Source: an uncultured Flavobacteriales bacterium (GTDB taxonomy: Bacteria > Bacteroidota > Bacteroidia > Flavobacteriales_D > Parvicellaceae). From it: DNA of 64,000 bases. The notes under the pieces were generated by a model. The model saw only the letters and a program-made list of their open reading frames with translations, ran no database searches and was not told where the DNA came from. A program made the translations under genes and the position numbers. The DNA lies in NCBI GenBank assembly GCA_943787535.1, contig CALSMU010000008.1, positions 1-64,000 of the forward strand. Direction: 5' to 3'. Shown piece by piece: positions 50,278 to 57,553 of the stretch (its first letter is position 1; each line of letters opens with the position of its first letter).

Positions 50278-50412
50278 TTAACACCAATTATATGGACAGT
50301 TTTTGCAAGCCTTTTTCTTTTTCTTTTTGAATTTTTCGCAACACTTATCTTTCTTTTTCAAGAAGACAGGTTTAGGGTTGTTGTGAGATATTATTTGTGT
50401 CTGGCGTTGCAT
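50278..50412 (-). CDS. Small cysteine/lysine-rich protein (not in ORF track)
   Basis: A 44-codon ORF: the first half is polar (MQRQTQIISHNNPK) and the second half is KDKCCEKFKKKKKKACKNCP with a last Cys at the end. The CC...CxxC arrangement could bind a metal ion. No signal peptide. A promoter with TTG, 20-base spacer and TATTTTTG lies directly upstream, which strongly supports a real gene. I recall similar tiny KCCEKxxKK...CxxCP proteins in Flavobacteriales but can name no function. Confidence 0.7.
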   Translation of the reverse strand: MQRQTQIISHNNPKPVFLKKKDKCCEKFKKKKKKACKNCPYNWC

Positions 50413-50422
50413 GATTCGAGTC

Positions 50423-50453
50423 CAAAAATAAATATTTGATGTATCTAGTGCAA
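50423..50453 (-). promoter_or_regulatory. Promoter of the small cysteine-rich gene
   Basis: On the minus strand TTG (50453-50451), a 20-base spacer and TATTTTTG (50430-50423) fit the Bacteroidota -33/-7 promoter exactly. The ATG at 50412 is 10 bases beyond the box, so the leader is about six bases. Confidence 0.75.
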
Positions 50454-50481
50454 TACCGTAAAAAGGGTAAAATCGAATAGG

Positions 50482-51441
50482 CTATAAAGCCGTGCAAAAC
50501 ACCCAATAGTATCCGTATAAACTATCCTTGTCATAGTAGAGTCCTATCCCTACTTTTTTACTTTTTCGGTTAAACATATTTTTATAATGACCGGGGCTGT
50601 TATACCACTGCGTATAAGTTCCATCAGGGGTAGAACTTCCTGCAGCTATATTTTCGGAATTAACGAATGTCTTGGAATAGAATCTATGAATTCGCGCAAA
50701 GGTTCCTCCAACTTTAATTAATTTACCATTTTTTCTGTCATAAGAGTTGTGGTTAAAATATTTTTGTGTTGCCAAATCATAGGCGTGATAACGCGCAGCT
50801 CGTGCTAAATCTTCTTCCCATATTAATTCTTGCATCCCTTGTTTTTTTCTTTCGGAATTAATAATGGCTAGTATTTCTTTTTCGTCTGTACGGCTAGCTG
50901 ATTTGATTTGTTCATTTCCACTAGGAAGTCCATAGTATATAATATTATTGTCTTCCGCAGCTAATTCATCTTTCAGGGGTTCCTTTTTTGGAGTTACTTT
51001 CTTTTTTGGAGAAGAATACTCAAGGCGGTTTAATTTTTTGGAAAGCTTTTCTGCTTTGTCTCCAAAATCAGCATTATTTAGGTCAGATATTAATGCTAAA
51101 GATTTATTTATAATCTCTTTTCTTTGCGACTTCCAATCTACCTTAGATTCTAATGCGTCATCATTTAGTTTGTCTAATTTGGTTCCATAAAAAATGCTGC
51201 GGCTCATTAAACTATATTTTTGCGATAATTTTGAGCTCTTATTGAACTTGTCTAAATAGATTTTGGAAGCAAAATAATAAGGAACACTTTTTTCGGGATG
51301 TTTAGTTATGTGTTTTTTGGAAACCTTTAAACATTTTTCAGTATTGGAAGTGTAGAGCTTTAATAAATGATTGTAACTTCTATCGCCGGCAATACTTTTT
51401 GAAGTAATCAAAACAACGAGAATAAAAGCTACGATTTTCAT
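50482..51441 (-). CDS. Exported CAP/SCP-domain protein
   Basis: A 319-residue protein with signal peptide (FILVVLITSKSIAG), a charged helical region (about 20-190), and a C-terminal CAP domain (about 195-319). The CAP domain has ILAIINSERKKQGMQELIW, ARAARYHAYDLATQKYFNH (cavity His), NSENIAAG and WYNSPGHYKNMFN (second His), as in YkwD-like bacterial CAP proteins. Their function is mostly unknown; a cell-wall or surface role is likely. Confidence 0.88.
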   Translation of the reverse strand: MKIVAFILVVLITSKSIAGDRSYNHLLKLYTSNTEKCLKVSKKHITKHPEKSVPYYFASKIYLDKFNKSSKLSQKYSLMSRSIFYGTKLDKLNDDALESKVDWKSQRKEIINKSLALISDLNNADFGDKAEKLSKKLNRLEYSSPKKKVTPKKEPLKDELAAEDNNIIYYGLPSGNEQIKSASRTDEKEILAIINSERKKQGMQELIWEEDLARAARYHAYDLATQKYFNHNSYDRKNGKLIKVGGTFARIHRFYSKTFVNSENIAAGSSTPDGTYTQWYNSPGHYKNMFNRKSKKVGIGLYYDKDSLYGYYWVFCTAL

Positions 51442-51510
51442 AAGTAGGGTTTTAGAAACACTACTTGTATAATTCTAGAAACAGAAAAAGGTACAAAACG
51501 GTTTTTACAC

Positions 51511-51987
51511 TTACTCCAACCCTAAGTGTTCTTCAACAAACTCTCTTAAGCAAGCATCTCCGCCTTTTCTTTCAAGAATGATATCTGCTGTATTCAATAT
51601 TCTTTTGCTAGAATCACTTGGGCATACTGAAACACCAACATGTTCCATAACGTTATTGTCGTTATTATCGTCTCCCAAAAAGGCTACTTCTTCCAAAGAG
51701 ATTCCCAGTTCAGATATCCATTTTTTAAGAATAGTAAGCTTGTCATCGCTTCCAACATAACAATGCTTAATGTTAAGCATATTCGCTCTTTCAGTAACCA
51801 TTTCAGTAGTCTTACTGTGACTGATTAACCCAACGTGATATCCATTTTGATAAAGCATTTTAACTGCCATACCATCCTTGGTATTGAAACGTTTGAAATG
51901 AGTGCCTTCTGATGTGATGTACATGCCACCATCGGTTAATGTTCCATCAACATCACAAACAACAAATTTTATATTACTTAATGCCAT
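51511..51987 (-). CDS. KdsC-type HAD phosphatase
   Basis: A 158-residue C0-type HAD phosphatase. The nucleophile motif VVCDVDGTLTDGGMYI gives Asp12 and Asp14; ISHSKTTEMV and FLGDDNNDNNVM supply the other HAD motifs. Relatives remove phosphate from Kdo-8-phosphate or acylneuraminate-9-phosphate. Its start codon overlaps the stop of the aldolase gene by one base, so its substrate is plausibly that enzyme's product. Confidence 0.88.
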   Translation of the reverse strand: MALSNIKFVVCDVDGTLTDGGMYITSEGTHFKRFNTKDGMAVKMLYQNGYHVGLISHSKTTEMVTERANMLNIKHCYVGSDDKLTILKKWISELGISLEEVAFLGDDNNDNNVMEHVGVSVCPSDSSKRILNTADIILERKGGDACLREFVEEHLGLE

Positions 51988-52985
51988 TATATGATTGTTT
52001 TTCCAACTGCATTAGCGATTGGGGCAAGAGAATTCTTCATTGCTTTAAACTCTTCAAAGTTCAATTGTTGACTTGCGTCTGATTTTGCCACTTTTGGATT
52101 TGGATGCATTTCAACTAATAGCCCGTCTATGTTCATTGCTGCACAAGCTCTAGCTAAATCAGGAACTCCAAAGGCATGCCCCATAGCATGACTAGGATCT
52201 AATATGAGTGGCAAGTTTGTTTTTTCTTTTAACCATGCAACGCCACAAAGGTCCAATGTAAATCTTGTCTTTGTTTCGAAAGTTCTCAGGCCTCTTTCAC
52301 AAAGAATAACATTTGGATTTCCAGATGATAATATAAATTCAGCACATTGAACAAACTCTTGAATAGTTGTTCCAAAACCCCTTTTTAAAAGAACAGGTTT
52401 GTTTTGTTTTCCACAAGCTTTTAAAATACCATGGTCATACATTGATTTTGCTCCGATTTGGATTACATCACTGTGTTCGATTATTGCATCTACATGCGTA
52501 GAGTCTCGAACCTCAGTAACGATTTTAAGCCCGTGTTTTTCTCTCATTTTCACCAACAGCATTAAACCCTCCATTCCTAAACCTTGAAATGAATAAGGAG
52601 TAGTTCTTGGTTTAAAACAGCCAGCTCTTAGTGTCTTTAATCCCATTGAGATTAAATGTTCAGCACTTGCATTTATTTGTTCTTCGGACTCTACAGAACA
52701 AGGTCCGCCAATCAAAACAGTGTTATTAGTGGTTCCTCCAATTTTAAATGTGTCGAAATCTATTTCTTTAATATCGCTTCTGTAATCTTTACTAGCTAAT
52801 TGAATATCTGAAGCCATCGTAAAGAACTCGTCGGTATAATCATCTAAAAAAGAAGGAAGTTCTTTAATGCTCGAAGAAGTTATTAAACGAGTATAGCTGC
52901 CTGTTTTTAACGCTATAGATTTGCTTTTTGCAGCAAGTTCTTCCACTTTATTTGCGTCAATATTTTCTTTTAAATGTATGATCAT
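51987..52985 (-). CDS. DAHP synthase, type I-beta (3-deoxy-7-phosphoheptulonate synthase)
   Basis: Condenses phosphoenolpyruvate with erythrose 4-phosphate at the head of the shikimate pathway. The 332-residue protein has an N-terminal ferredoxin-like domain (about 1-70), then GGPCSVES (93-100), AGCFKPRTTPYSFQGLG (121-137), VLLKRGFGTTIQEF, NVILCERGLRTFE and DPSHAMGHAFGVPDLA. These are DAHP-synthase motifs; Kdo-8-phosphate synthase has KASFDKAN-like residues in place of KPRT. It sits between an epimerase-CBS protein (4-base overlap) and a KdsC-like phosphatase (1-base overlap), an unusual setting for a shikimate gene. Confidence 0.88.
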   Translation of the reverse strand: MIIHLKENIDANKVEELAAKSKSIALKTGSYTRLITSSSIKELPSFLDDYTDEFFTMASDIQLASKDYRSDIKEIDFDTFKIGGTTNNTVLIGGPCSVESEEQINASAEHLISMGLKTLRAGCFKPRTTPYSFQGLGMEGLMLLVKMREKHGLKIVTEVRDSTHVDAIIEHSDVIQIGAKSMYDHGILKACGKQNKPVLLKRGFGTTIQEFVQCAEFILSSGNPNVILCERGLRTFETKTRFTLDLCGVAWLKEKTNLPLILDPSHAMGHAFGVPDLARACAAMNIDGLLVEMHPNPKVAKSDASQQLNFEEFKAMKNSLAPIANAVGKTII

Positions 52986-53992
52986 AATTCTCCTTTGATT
53001 AGGTTGAGGAAACTAACTATTCCTACTGTTTTGTTATGGTTATTGACTACCGGTAAATAGATTACGGGTTTAGTTTGTTTTTTGATAAATTGAAGCATTT
53101 GATGCACATTAATATTCTCATTAATCACTAAAGGATTAGGGTTTATCAGTTCTTGCATGTTCAAACTATTCAAATCATTTACATGTTTTAATAAGCCGTT
53201 TCGTAAATCTGCGTTTCCGATTATTCCTGCAAATTTGTCATTTTCATCATTAATTATTGCAAAACCTAAAGCTCCTTTTTTGAAAGTAAGTAATAAGCTT
53301 TCTAAGGTTAAATCCTTGCTATTGATAACAGGGGAAGAATCCGTTTTCTGCATGAAATCTTTCACTAAAAAATGTGATTCAATTTCATTTAGTTTTAAGT
53401 TCAACAATGCAGATCCAATAGAGACCGAGTTGAACAAATAAGATCCAGAAACAGAAAGGTAAACCCCCATGTTTCTGAGAATAAAGGAAACTTCTGCGTT
53501 TACACCTCCATCAACATGAATTTTTTTCTCAGGATATTGCTGACTGAATTCACGAATTTTGGTAAAATTCGATTTATCGAACTTTCCTCCACTCTCACCT
53601 GGAATAGTTGCCATCATCAAGATGAAATCGAATGAATCTTTATAGTTCTCAAATACAGAGATATCCGTAAAGGTGGTTATGCCTATTCCTAACTTGCCTC
53701 TGTATTCAGTTGGAATTGTAAGCTTCTTTTCTATTAAATCCTCGTATTGAAACGTTACATAATCAATGTTGTGTTCAATAATTCCAGGGTAATATGCTTC
53801 CGGATTGTCTGTAATGATATGTAAATCAATCGGTAAATTAGAATTCTCACGAATAACTTTAATATCATCAAAAATAGATAGCCTGTTTTTACAGTCTACA
53901 TGGATTACATCCACATGATAGCTATTTAAGTTATCAATGGTAGTAAGAATGTTTTTCTCACTATCAGAAAAAATGGATGCTGAAATTTTCAT
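52982..53992 (-). CDS. Ribulose-phosphate 3-epimerase-like domain fused to a CBS pair
   Basis: A 336-residue protein, started at the ATG giving MKISASIFS; the track start 15 codons upstream adds an unconserved stretch. Residues 1-190 follow the Rpe barrel: SASIFS, IHVDCKN (His31, Asp33), PIDLHI (His58), MMATIPGESGGKF and HVDGGVN (Asp161), so all four metal ligands of Rpe are present. Residues about 208-336 are two CBS motifs with GFAIINDENDKFAGIIGNADLRNGL, like the CBS part of the arabinose-5-phosphate isomerase KdsD. I know no described Rpe-CBS enzyme. It overlaps the DAHP synthase gene by four bases. Confidence 0.82.
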   Translation of the reverse strand: MKISASIFSDSEKNILTTIDNLNSYHVDVIHVDCKNRLSIFDDIKVIRENSNLPIDLHIITDNPEAYYPGIIEHNIDYVTFQYEDLIEKKLTIPTEYRGKLGIGITTFTDISVFENYKDSFDFILMMATIPGESGGKFDKSNFTKIREFSQQYPEKKIHVDGGVNAEVSFILRNMGVYLSVSGSYLFNSVSIGSALLNLKLNEIESHFLVKDFMQKTDSSPVINSKDLTLESLLLTFKKGALGFAIINDENDKFAGIIGNADLRNGLLKHVNDLNSLNMQELINPNPLVINENINVHQMLQFIKKQTKPVIYLPVVNNHNKTVGIVSFLNLIKGEL

Positions 53993-54078
53993 GTTGCAAA
54001 GTAAGTTAGAAAAGAGGATTTTGCCAATGAAACACAAGTTTATTATCCTGATTTTCTATCTTCACAAAAAAATACAGA

Positions 54079-55236
54079 ATGATAAAAGTTGGAGTTATAG
54101 GATCTGGATCGATGGGAAGTGGAATTGCGCAAGTTGCTGCTACTGCCGGACATGAAGTTGTGCTATTCGATACCAATCAAGATGCGTTGGAGAAAGCAAT
54201 GAATAAATTGCAAAAGATTTTAGCTCGTTTGGTTGAAAAAGGAAGAATAGATGCGTCTACTTCTACTGAAATATTTGATAGAATTACTCCTGCATCCAAC
54301 TTAAACGAAATGCAAGGGTCTGGGATTGTTATTGAAGCAATTATCGAGAACTTGGAAATAAAGAAATCAGTATTTAGTCGGTTGGAAGAGATTTGTGGAG
54401 ATGATTGTGTTCTAGCCACTAATACTTCATCACTATCTGTTGCTGCAATTGCAGCAGCTTGTAAAAATCCAAATAGAGTAATAGGTGTTCACTTTTTTAA
54501 TCCTGCTCCTTTGATGCCATTGGTAGAAATTATTCCAGCCATTCAAACTAAAGAAGCGATTACATCAGCAACAAGAGAATTGGTAGGTAGCTGGAAAAAA
54601 GTAACTGTATTAGCAAAAGATACTCCTGGTTTTATTGTAAATAGAGTTGCCCGACCTTTTTACGGAGAAGCATTGCGAATTTATGAAGAGGGAATTGCGG
54701 ATTTTGCTACAATTGATTGGGCAATGAAAGAAATTGCAGGGTTTAGAATGGGCCCATTTACGCTAATGGATTTTATTGGTAATGATATAAACTATACGGT
54801 TACTGAGACTGTGTTTGCGGCGTTTTATTATGATCAACGATACAAACCTTCATTTACGCAAAAAAGACATTCAGAGGCTGGATGGTACGGTCGTAAATCG
54901 GGTAGGGGATACTATGATTATGCAGAAGGAGGAGAAATGCCTATTGCAAATGAAAATAAAGAGTTAGGAGATCAAATTGTATGGAGAGTACTAGTGATGT
55001 TGATTAACGAGGCAGCTGATGCTTTGTTCCTGAATGTAGCTTCCAAAGAAGATATAGATTTAGCAATGACAAAAGGAGTGAATTATCCTAAAGGGTTATT
55101 AGCTTGGGCAGATGAAATAGGAATTCAGAAATGTGTAGATGGCTTGGATGATTTGTACAATGAATATTTAGAAGATCGTTATAGGTGTAGTCCAATGCTT
55201 CGAAGAATGGCAAAATCTGGCAACACATTTTATTGA
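54079..55236 (+). CDS. 3-hydroxyacyl-CoA dehydrogenase
   Basis: NAD-dependent oxidation or reduction of 3-hydroxyacyl-CoA (fatty acid or butyryl-CoA metabolism). The 385-residue protein has the Rossmann motif GVIGSGSMGSGIAQVAATAGH, the catalytic-His block GVHFFNPAPLMPLVEII, DTPGFIVNRVARPF, and two C-terminal 3HCDH segments (about 185-280 and 295-385), which makes it longer than the 285-residue single-domain form. Followed by a bidirectional terminator. Confidence 0.93.
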   Translation: MIKVGVIGSGSMGSGIAQVAATAGHEVVLFDTNQDALEKAMNKLQKILARLVEKGRIDASTSTEIFDRITPASNLNEMQGSGIVIEAIIENLEIKKSVFSRLEEICGDDCVLATNTSSLSVAAIAAACKNPNRVIGVHFFNPAPLMPLVEIIPAIQTKEAITSATRELVGSWKKVTVLAKDTPGFIVNRVARPFYGEALRIYEEGIADFATIDWAMKEIAGFRMGPFTLMDFIGNDINYTVTETVFAAFYYDQRYKPSFTQKRHSEAGWYGRKSGRGYYDYAEGGEMPIANENKELGDQIVWRVLVMLINEAADALFLNVASKEDIDLAMTKGVNYPKGLLAWADEIGIQKCVDGLDDLYNEYLEDRYRCSPMLRRMAKSGNTFY

Positions 55237-55257
55237 TAGATAAGAATTATTAGACAT

Positions 55258-55287
55258 AAAAAAGCTCGGTATTTACCGAGCTTTTTT
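55258..55287. terminator. Bidirectional terminator
   Basis: A perfect 14-base stem AAAAAAGCTCGGTA / TACCGAGCTTTTTT with a two-base spacer. It serves the dehydrogenase gene on the plus strand and the cysteine-rich lipoprotein gene on the minus strand. Confidence 0.93.
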
Positions 55288-55306
55288 ATAATAAATCTAA
55301 AGTAGT

Positions 55307-55669
55307 TTATTCAACTTCTTCGGTTCCTTCTTCTTCTGTGTCACCTTCTTCACTCCCGTGCCCACATTTTCCTTCTCCACATTTCATGTCCGAACATTTA
55401 TGTTCCGCTTCCTGATTACAAGCAGCTTTACAAGCAGCTTTGCATTCGTCCGAACATTCTTCGTCAGTGCAATCAGCTGTACAGTTTTTTTTACATGTTT
55501 CTTTACATTCTTTAGAACATTCTTTGTCTTTAGAACAGCACTTTTCTGCGTCTTCACCTTCTTTCAATTCTGTTTTTTCATCTGTAGATTCAGCCTCTCC
55601 ACAAGAAGAAATTGTTGCAGTAGCAAATAACATTGCTAATATTCCGAATCCGAATAATATTTTTTTCAT
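55307..55669 (-). CDS. Cysteine-rich acidic lipoprotein
   Basis: A 120-residue lipoprotein: hydrophobic signal, lipobox ending at Cys23 (TISSC), then a mature part with 14 more cysteines. Between about residues 51 and 84 they recur mostly as C-x3-C (ECSKECKETCKKNCTADC), which would put them on one face of a helix, and the tail is GEGKCGHGS followed by a Glu-rich end. A metal-binding or thiol-buffer role is a reasonable guess only. The gene next to it on the same strand is also cysteine-rich. Confidence 0.75.
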   Translation of the reverse strand: MKKILFGFGILAMLFATATISSCGEAESTDEKTELKEGEDAEKCCSKDKECSKECKETCKKNCTADCTDEECSDECKAACKAACNQEAEHKCSDMKCGEGKCGHGSEEGDTEEEGTEEVE

Positions 55670-55702
55670 TTTTTTATTAGTTTAATAGTTGTATTTATAA
55701 TT

Positions 55703-55730
55703 AAAAAAAGCCAAGTTTTAGCTTGGCTTT
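55703..55730 (-). terminator. Terminator of the frameshifted Cys/Lys-rich gene
   Basis: On the minus strand AAAGCCAAG / CTTGGCTTT with a six-base loop runs into a T-run. It lies 15 bases past the stop of the restored reading frame and before the lipoprotein gene. Confidence 0.85.
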
Positions 55731-55744
55731 AATATCGTTTGTAA

Positions 55745-55982
55745 TTATTTAGAACTAGTTTCAGTCTTTTTAGCACAAGATTTTGCACCTTTCTTTTTAC
55801 AACATTTTTTTGTTGTAGTAGCGGCAGTTCCATTAGTAGCAGCTTTCTTCTTGCAACAAGATTTTTTAGCACAAGACTTTTTTCGTTTCTGTTTTTGTCA
55901 CTTCAGTAGTAGAAGTAGTTTGAGCAGAAACCCCAATTGCCATAAATGCAACAAGTCCGAATGATAAGATTACTTTTTTCAT
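55745..55982 (-). pseudogene. Frameshifted secreted Cys/Lys-rich small protein
   Basis: The start frame gives a signal peptide (SFGLVAFMAIGVSAQ) and TTEVTKTETKK, then reaches a TAA at 55868-55866 after 38 codons. If one A of the A6 run (T6 at 55878-55883 on the plus strand) is dropped, the frame continues as SCAKKSCCKKKAATNG, later KKCCKKKGAKSCAKK, to a TAA at 55747-55745, giving 78 residues. The regular KSCAKK and KKCCKKK units show that the second frame is the coding one. A -7 box and a terminator flank it. Real decay, phase variation or sequencing error are all possible. Confidence 0.8.
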
Positions 55983-56019
55983 ATATATTAGGTTTCAATT
56001 TTTTGAAATAATTATTTCT

Positions 56020-56027
56020 CAAATATA
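56020..56027 (-). promoter_or_regulatory. -7 box of the frameshifted Cys/Lys-rich gene
   Basis: TATATTTG on the minus strand fits TAnnTTTG exactly, 37 bases before the ATG at 55982, between that gene and psd. Confidence 0.5.
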
Positions 56028-56034
56028 CATTAAA

Positions 56035-56691
56035 TTAATCAAAAGTTGCCAGCACAGTTTGACTACCAACGACATTTTGATTTATTTTAACACTTATTGT
56101 GCTTTTTAAAGGGATGAAAACGTCTATTCTAGAACCAAACTTTATAAATCCAGCTTCTTTATCTTGCCGAGCTTCTTCTCCTTCTTTTCCAAAATAAACA
56201 ATCCTTCTAGCTACTGCTCCTGCAATCTGCCTGAATAAAATTTTTCTGCCTTCGGTGTCTTCAACAACTATAGTGGTTCTTTCATTTTCTGTAGATGATT
56301 TGGGGTGCCATGCGACTAAATACTTCCCGGGATGATATTTGAAATATTTTACAATTCCATTTATTGGGTACCACTGGCAATGGACATTTAAAGGGGACAT
56401 AAATATACTAATCTGTGTATATTTGTCATTTAAATATTCAGTTTCCATTACCTCTTCTATAACAACTACTTTTCCATCTGAGGGGGCAAGTATTTTATTG
56501 CCATCAATTGTTACACCTCTTTTTGGGACTCGAAAAAAGGATACTATAAGAAAAAAGAAAATAATAGATGCACCTACTAATATTGACCATATCCATACTA
56601 TAGGGATAAAATAGATAAGTGCACAATCTATTGCTGCTAGAAGTAAGAAAAATAGTGTGATAATTTTAAAACCTTCGTTATGTATTTTCAT
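56035..56691 (-). CDS. psd: Phosphatidylserine decarboxylase (short, PSD-B-like)
   Basis: Makes phosphatidylethanolamine by a pyruvoyl enzyme formed through self-cleavage. The 218-residue protein has two N-terminal membrane helices (about 9-50), SPLNVHCQWYPINGIV, and the cleavage site GFIKFGSRIDVFIP with Gly-Ser. It starts 16 bases beyond the cdsA stop, so ftsH-cdsA-psd probably form one transcript, with two phospholipid genes together. Confidence 0.94.
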   Translation of the reverse strand: MKIHNEGFKIITLFFLLLAAIDCALIYFIPIVWIWSILVGASIIFFFLIVSFFRVPKRGVTIDGNKILAPSDGKVVVIEEVMETEYLNDKYTQISIFMSPLNVHCQWYPINGIVKYFKYHPGKYLVAWHPKSSTENERTTIVVEDTEGRKILFRQIAGAVARRIVYFGKEGEEARQDKEAGFIKFGSRIDVFIPLKSTISVKINQNVVGSQTVLATFD

Positions 56692-56707
56692 GGATGTATT
56701 TAATAAC

Positions 56708-57547
56708 TTATATCAAATCTACAAAATGTAAATATGCTAATACGAATGGTGCGGAAAATAATACTCCGTCAAATCTATCTAGTATCCCTCCGTGTCCTGG
56801 TAGAATATTCCCTGAATCTTTTACGCCAGTGCTTCTTTTTATCTGGGACTCGGTTAAGTCTCCCAATGTTCCAAACACTACAATTAACAATGAGCAAGTC
56901 ATCCAATGCAAAATAGAACTTTCGGTAAAGAAGGCAAATAAAAATCCTGTAGCTAATGCAACAACAGCTCCGCCTATTGCCCCTTCCCATGTTTTGTTAG
57001 GTGAAATACGTTCGAATAATTTTGTTTTACCAAAAGCAGAGCCGGCTAAATACGCTCCCGTATCATTTGCCCATTGTATTACAAAGAATCCTAATAAAAA
57101 AACGTAATCATACCTATCATTGATTTCCAAAACTTCTTCATAGGGAGAACTATAAGCGAAAAAATTTAGTATGGAAAAAGGAATTACCACGTACATTACC
57201 CCCATTACAGAAAAGGCAAAGTTTGATACTGGTGTTTCACTCTTTCGAAAGAGTTCAATTACTACTAATAAGACTAACAAAGGAAAGATAAACAGTAAGT
57301 AAGAGAAATCTCCATATCCAAAACTAAAATAAACGATGATTCCATAAATTAGTCCGCCAACAACAGAGGAGATGCTCTTTTTTGGCTTAAAACCACCTTT
57401 TTCCATGAGTTTGAAAAACTCAAGCAAGCCAAGTATAGAAATAACGAAAAAGAGTCCCGCCACGGAATATTTATTCCAGACAATGGCACCAATCAATACC
57501 GCGACAAATACGGCTCCGGTGATTGCTCTTGTGAGTAATTCTTTCAA
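56708..57547 (-). CDS. cdsA: Phosphatidate cytidylyltransferase
   Basis: Makes CDP-diacylglycerol, the precursor of phosphatidylserine. The 279-residue protein has about eight membrane segments and the C-terminal family signature GDLTESQIKRSTGVKDSGNI followed by LPGHGGILDRFD. It starts six bases after the ftsH stop and precedes psd, consistent with a phospholipid operon. Confidence 0.95.
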   Translation of the reverse strand: MKELLTRAITGAVFVAVLIGAIVWNKYSVAGLFFVISILGLLEFFKLMEKGGFKPKKSISSVVGGLIYGIIVYFSFGYGDFSYLLFIFPLLVLLVVIELFRKSETPVSNFAFSVMGVMYVVIPFSILNFFAYSSPYEEVLEINDRYDYVFLLGFFVIQWANDTGAYLAGSAFGKTKLFERISPNKTWEGAIGGAVVALATGFLFAFFTESSILHWMTCSLLIVVFGTLGDLTESQIKRSTGVKDSGNILPGHGGILDRFDGVLFSAPFVLAYLHFVDLI

Positions 57548-57553
57548 ACTTGA

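Noticed and set aside
55358-55685. Plus-strand ORFs of 81 and 90 codons over the Cys-rich lipoprotein
   Set aside because: They are Phe/Ser/His-rich mirror frames of the real gene, which has a lipobox and ordered cysteines.
56714-56721. TAGATTTG -7-like box before psd
   Set aside because: It fits the consensus but lies within the end of cdsA in an apparent operon; chance occurrence in AT-rich DNA is likely.
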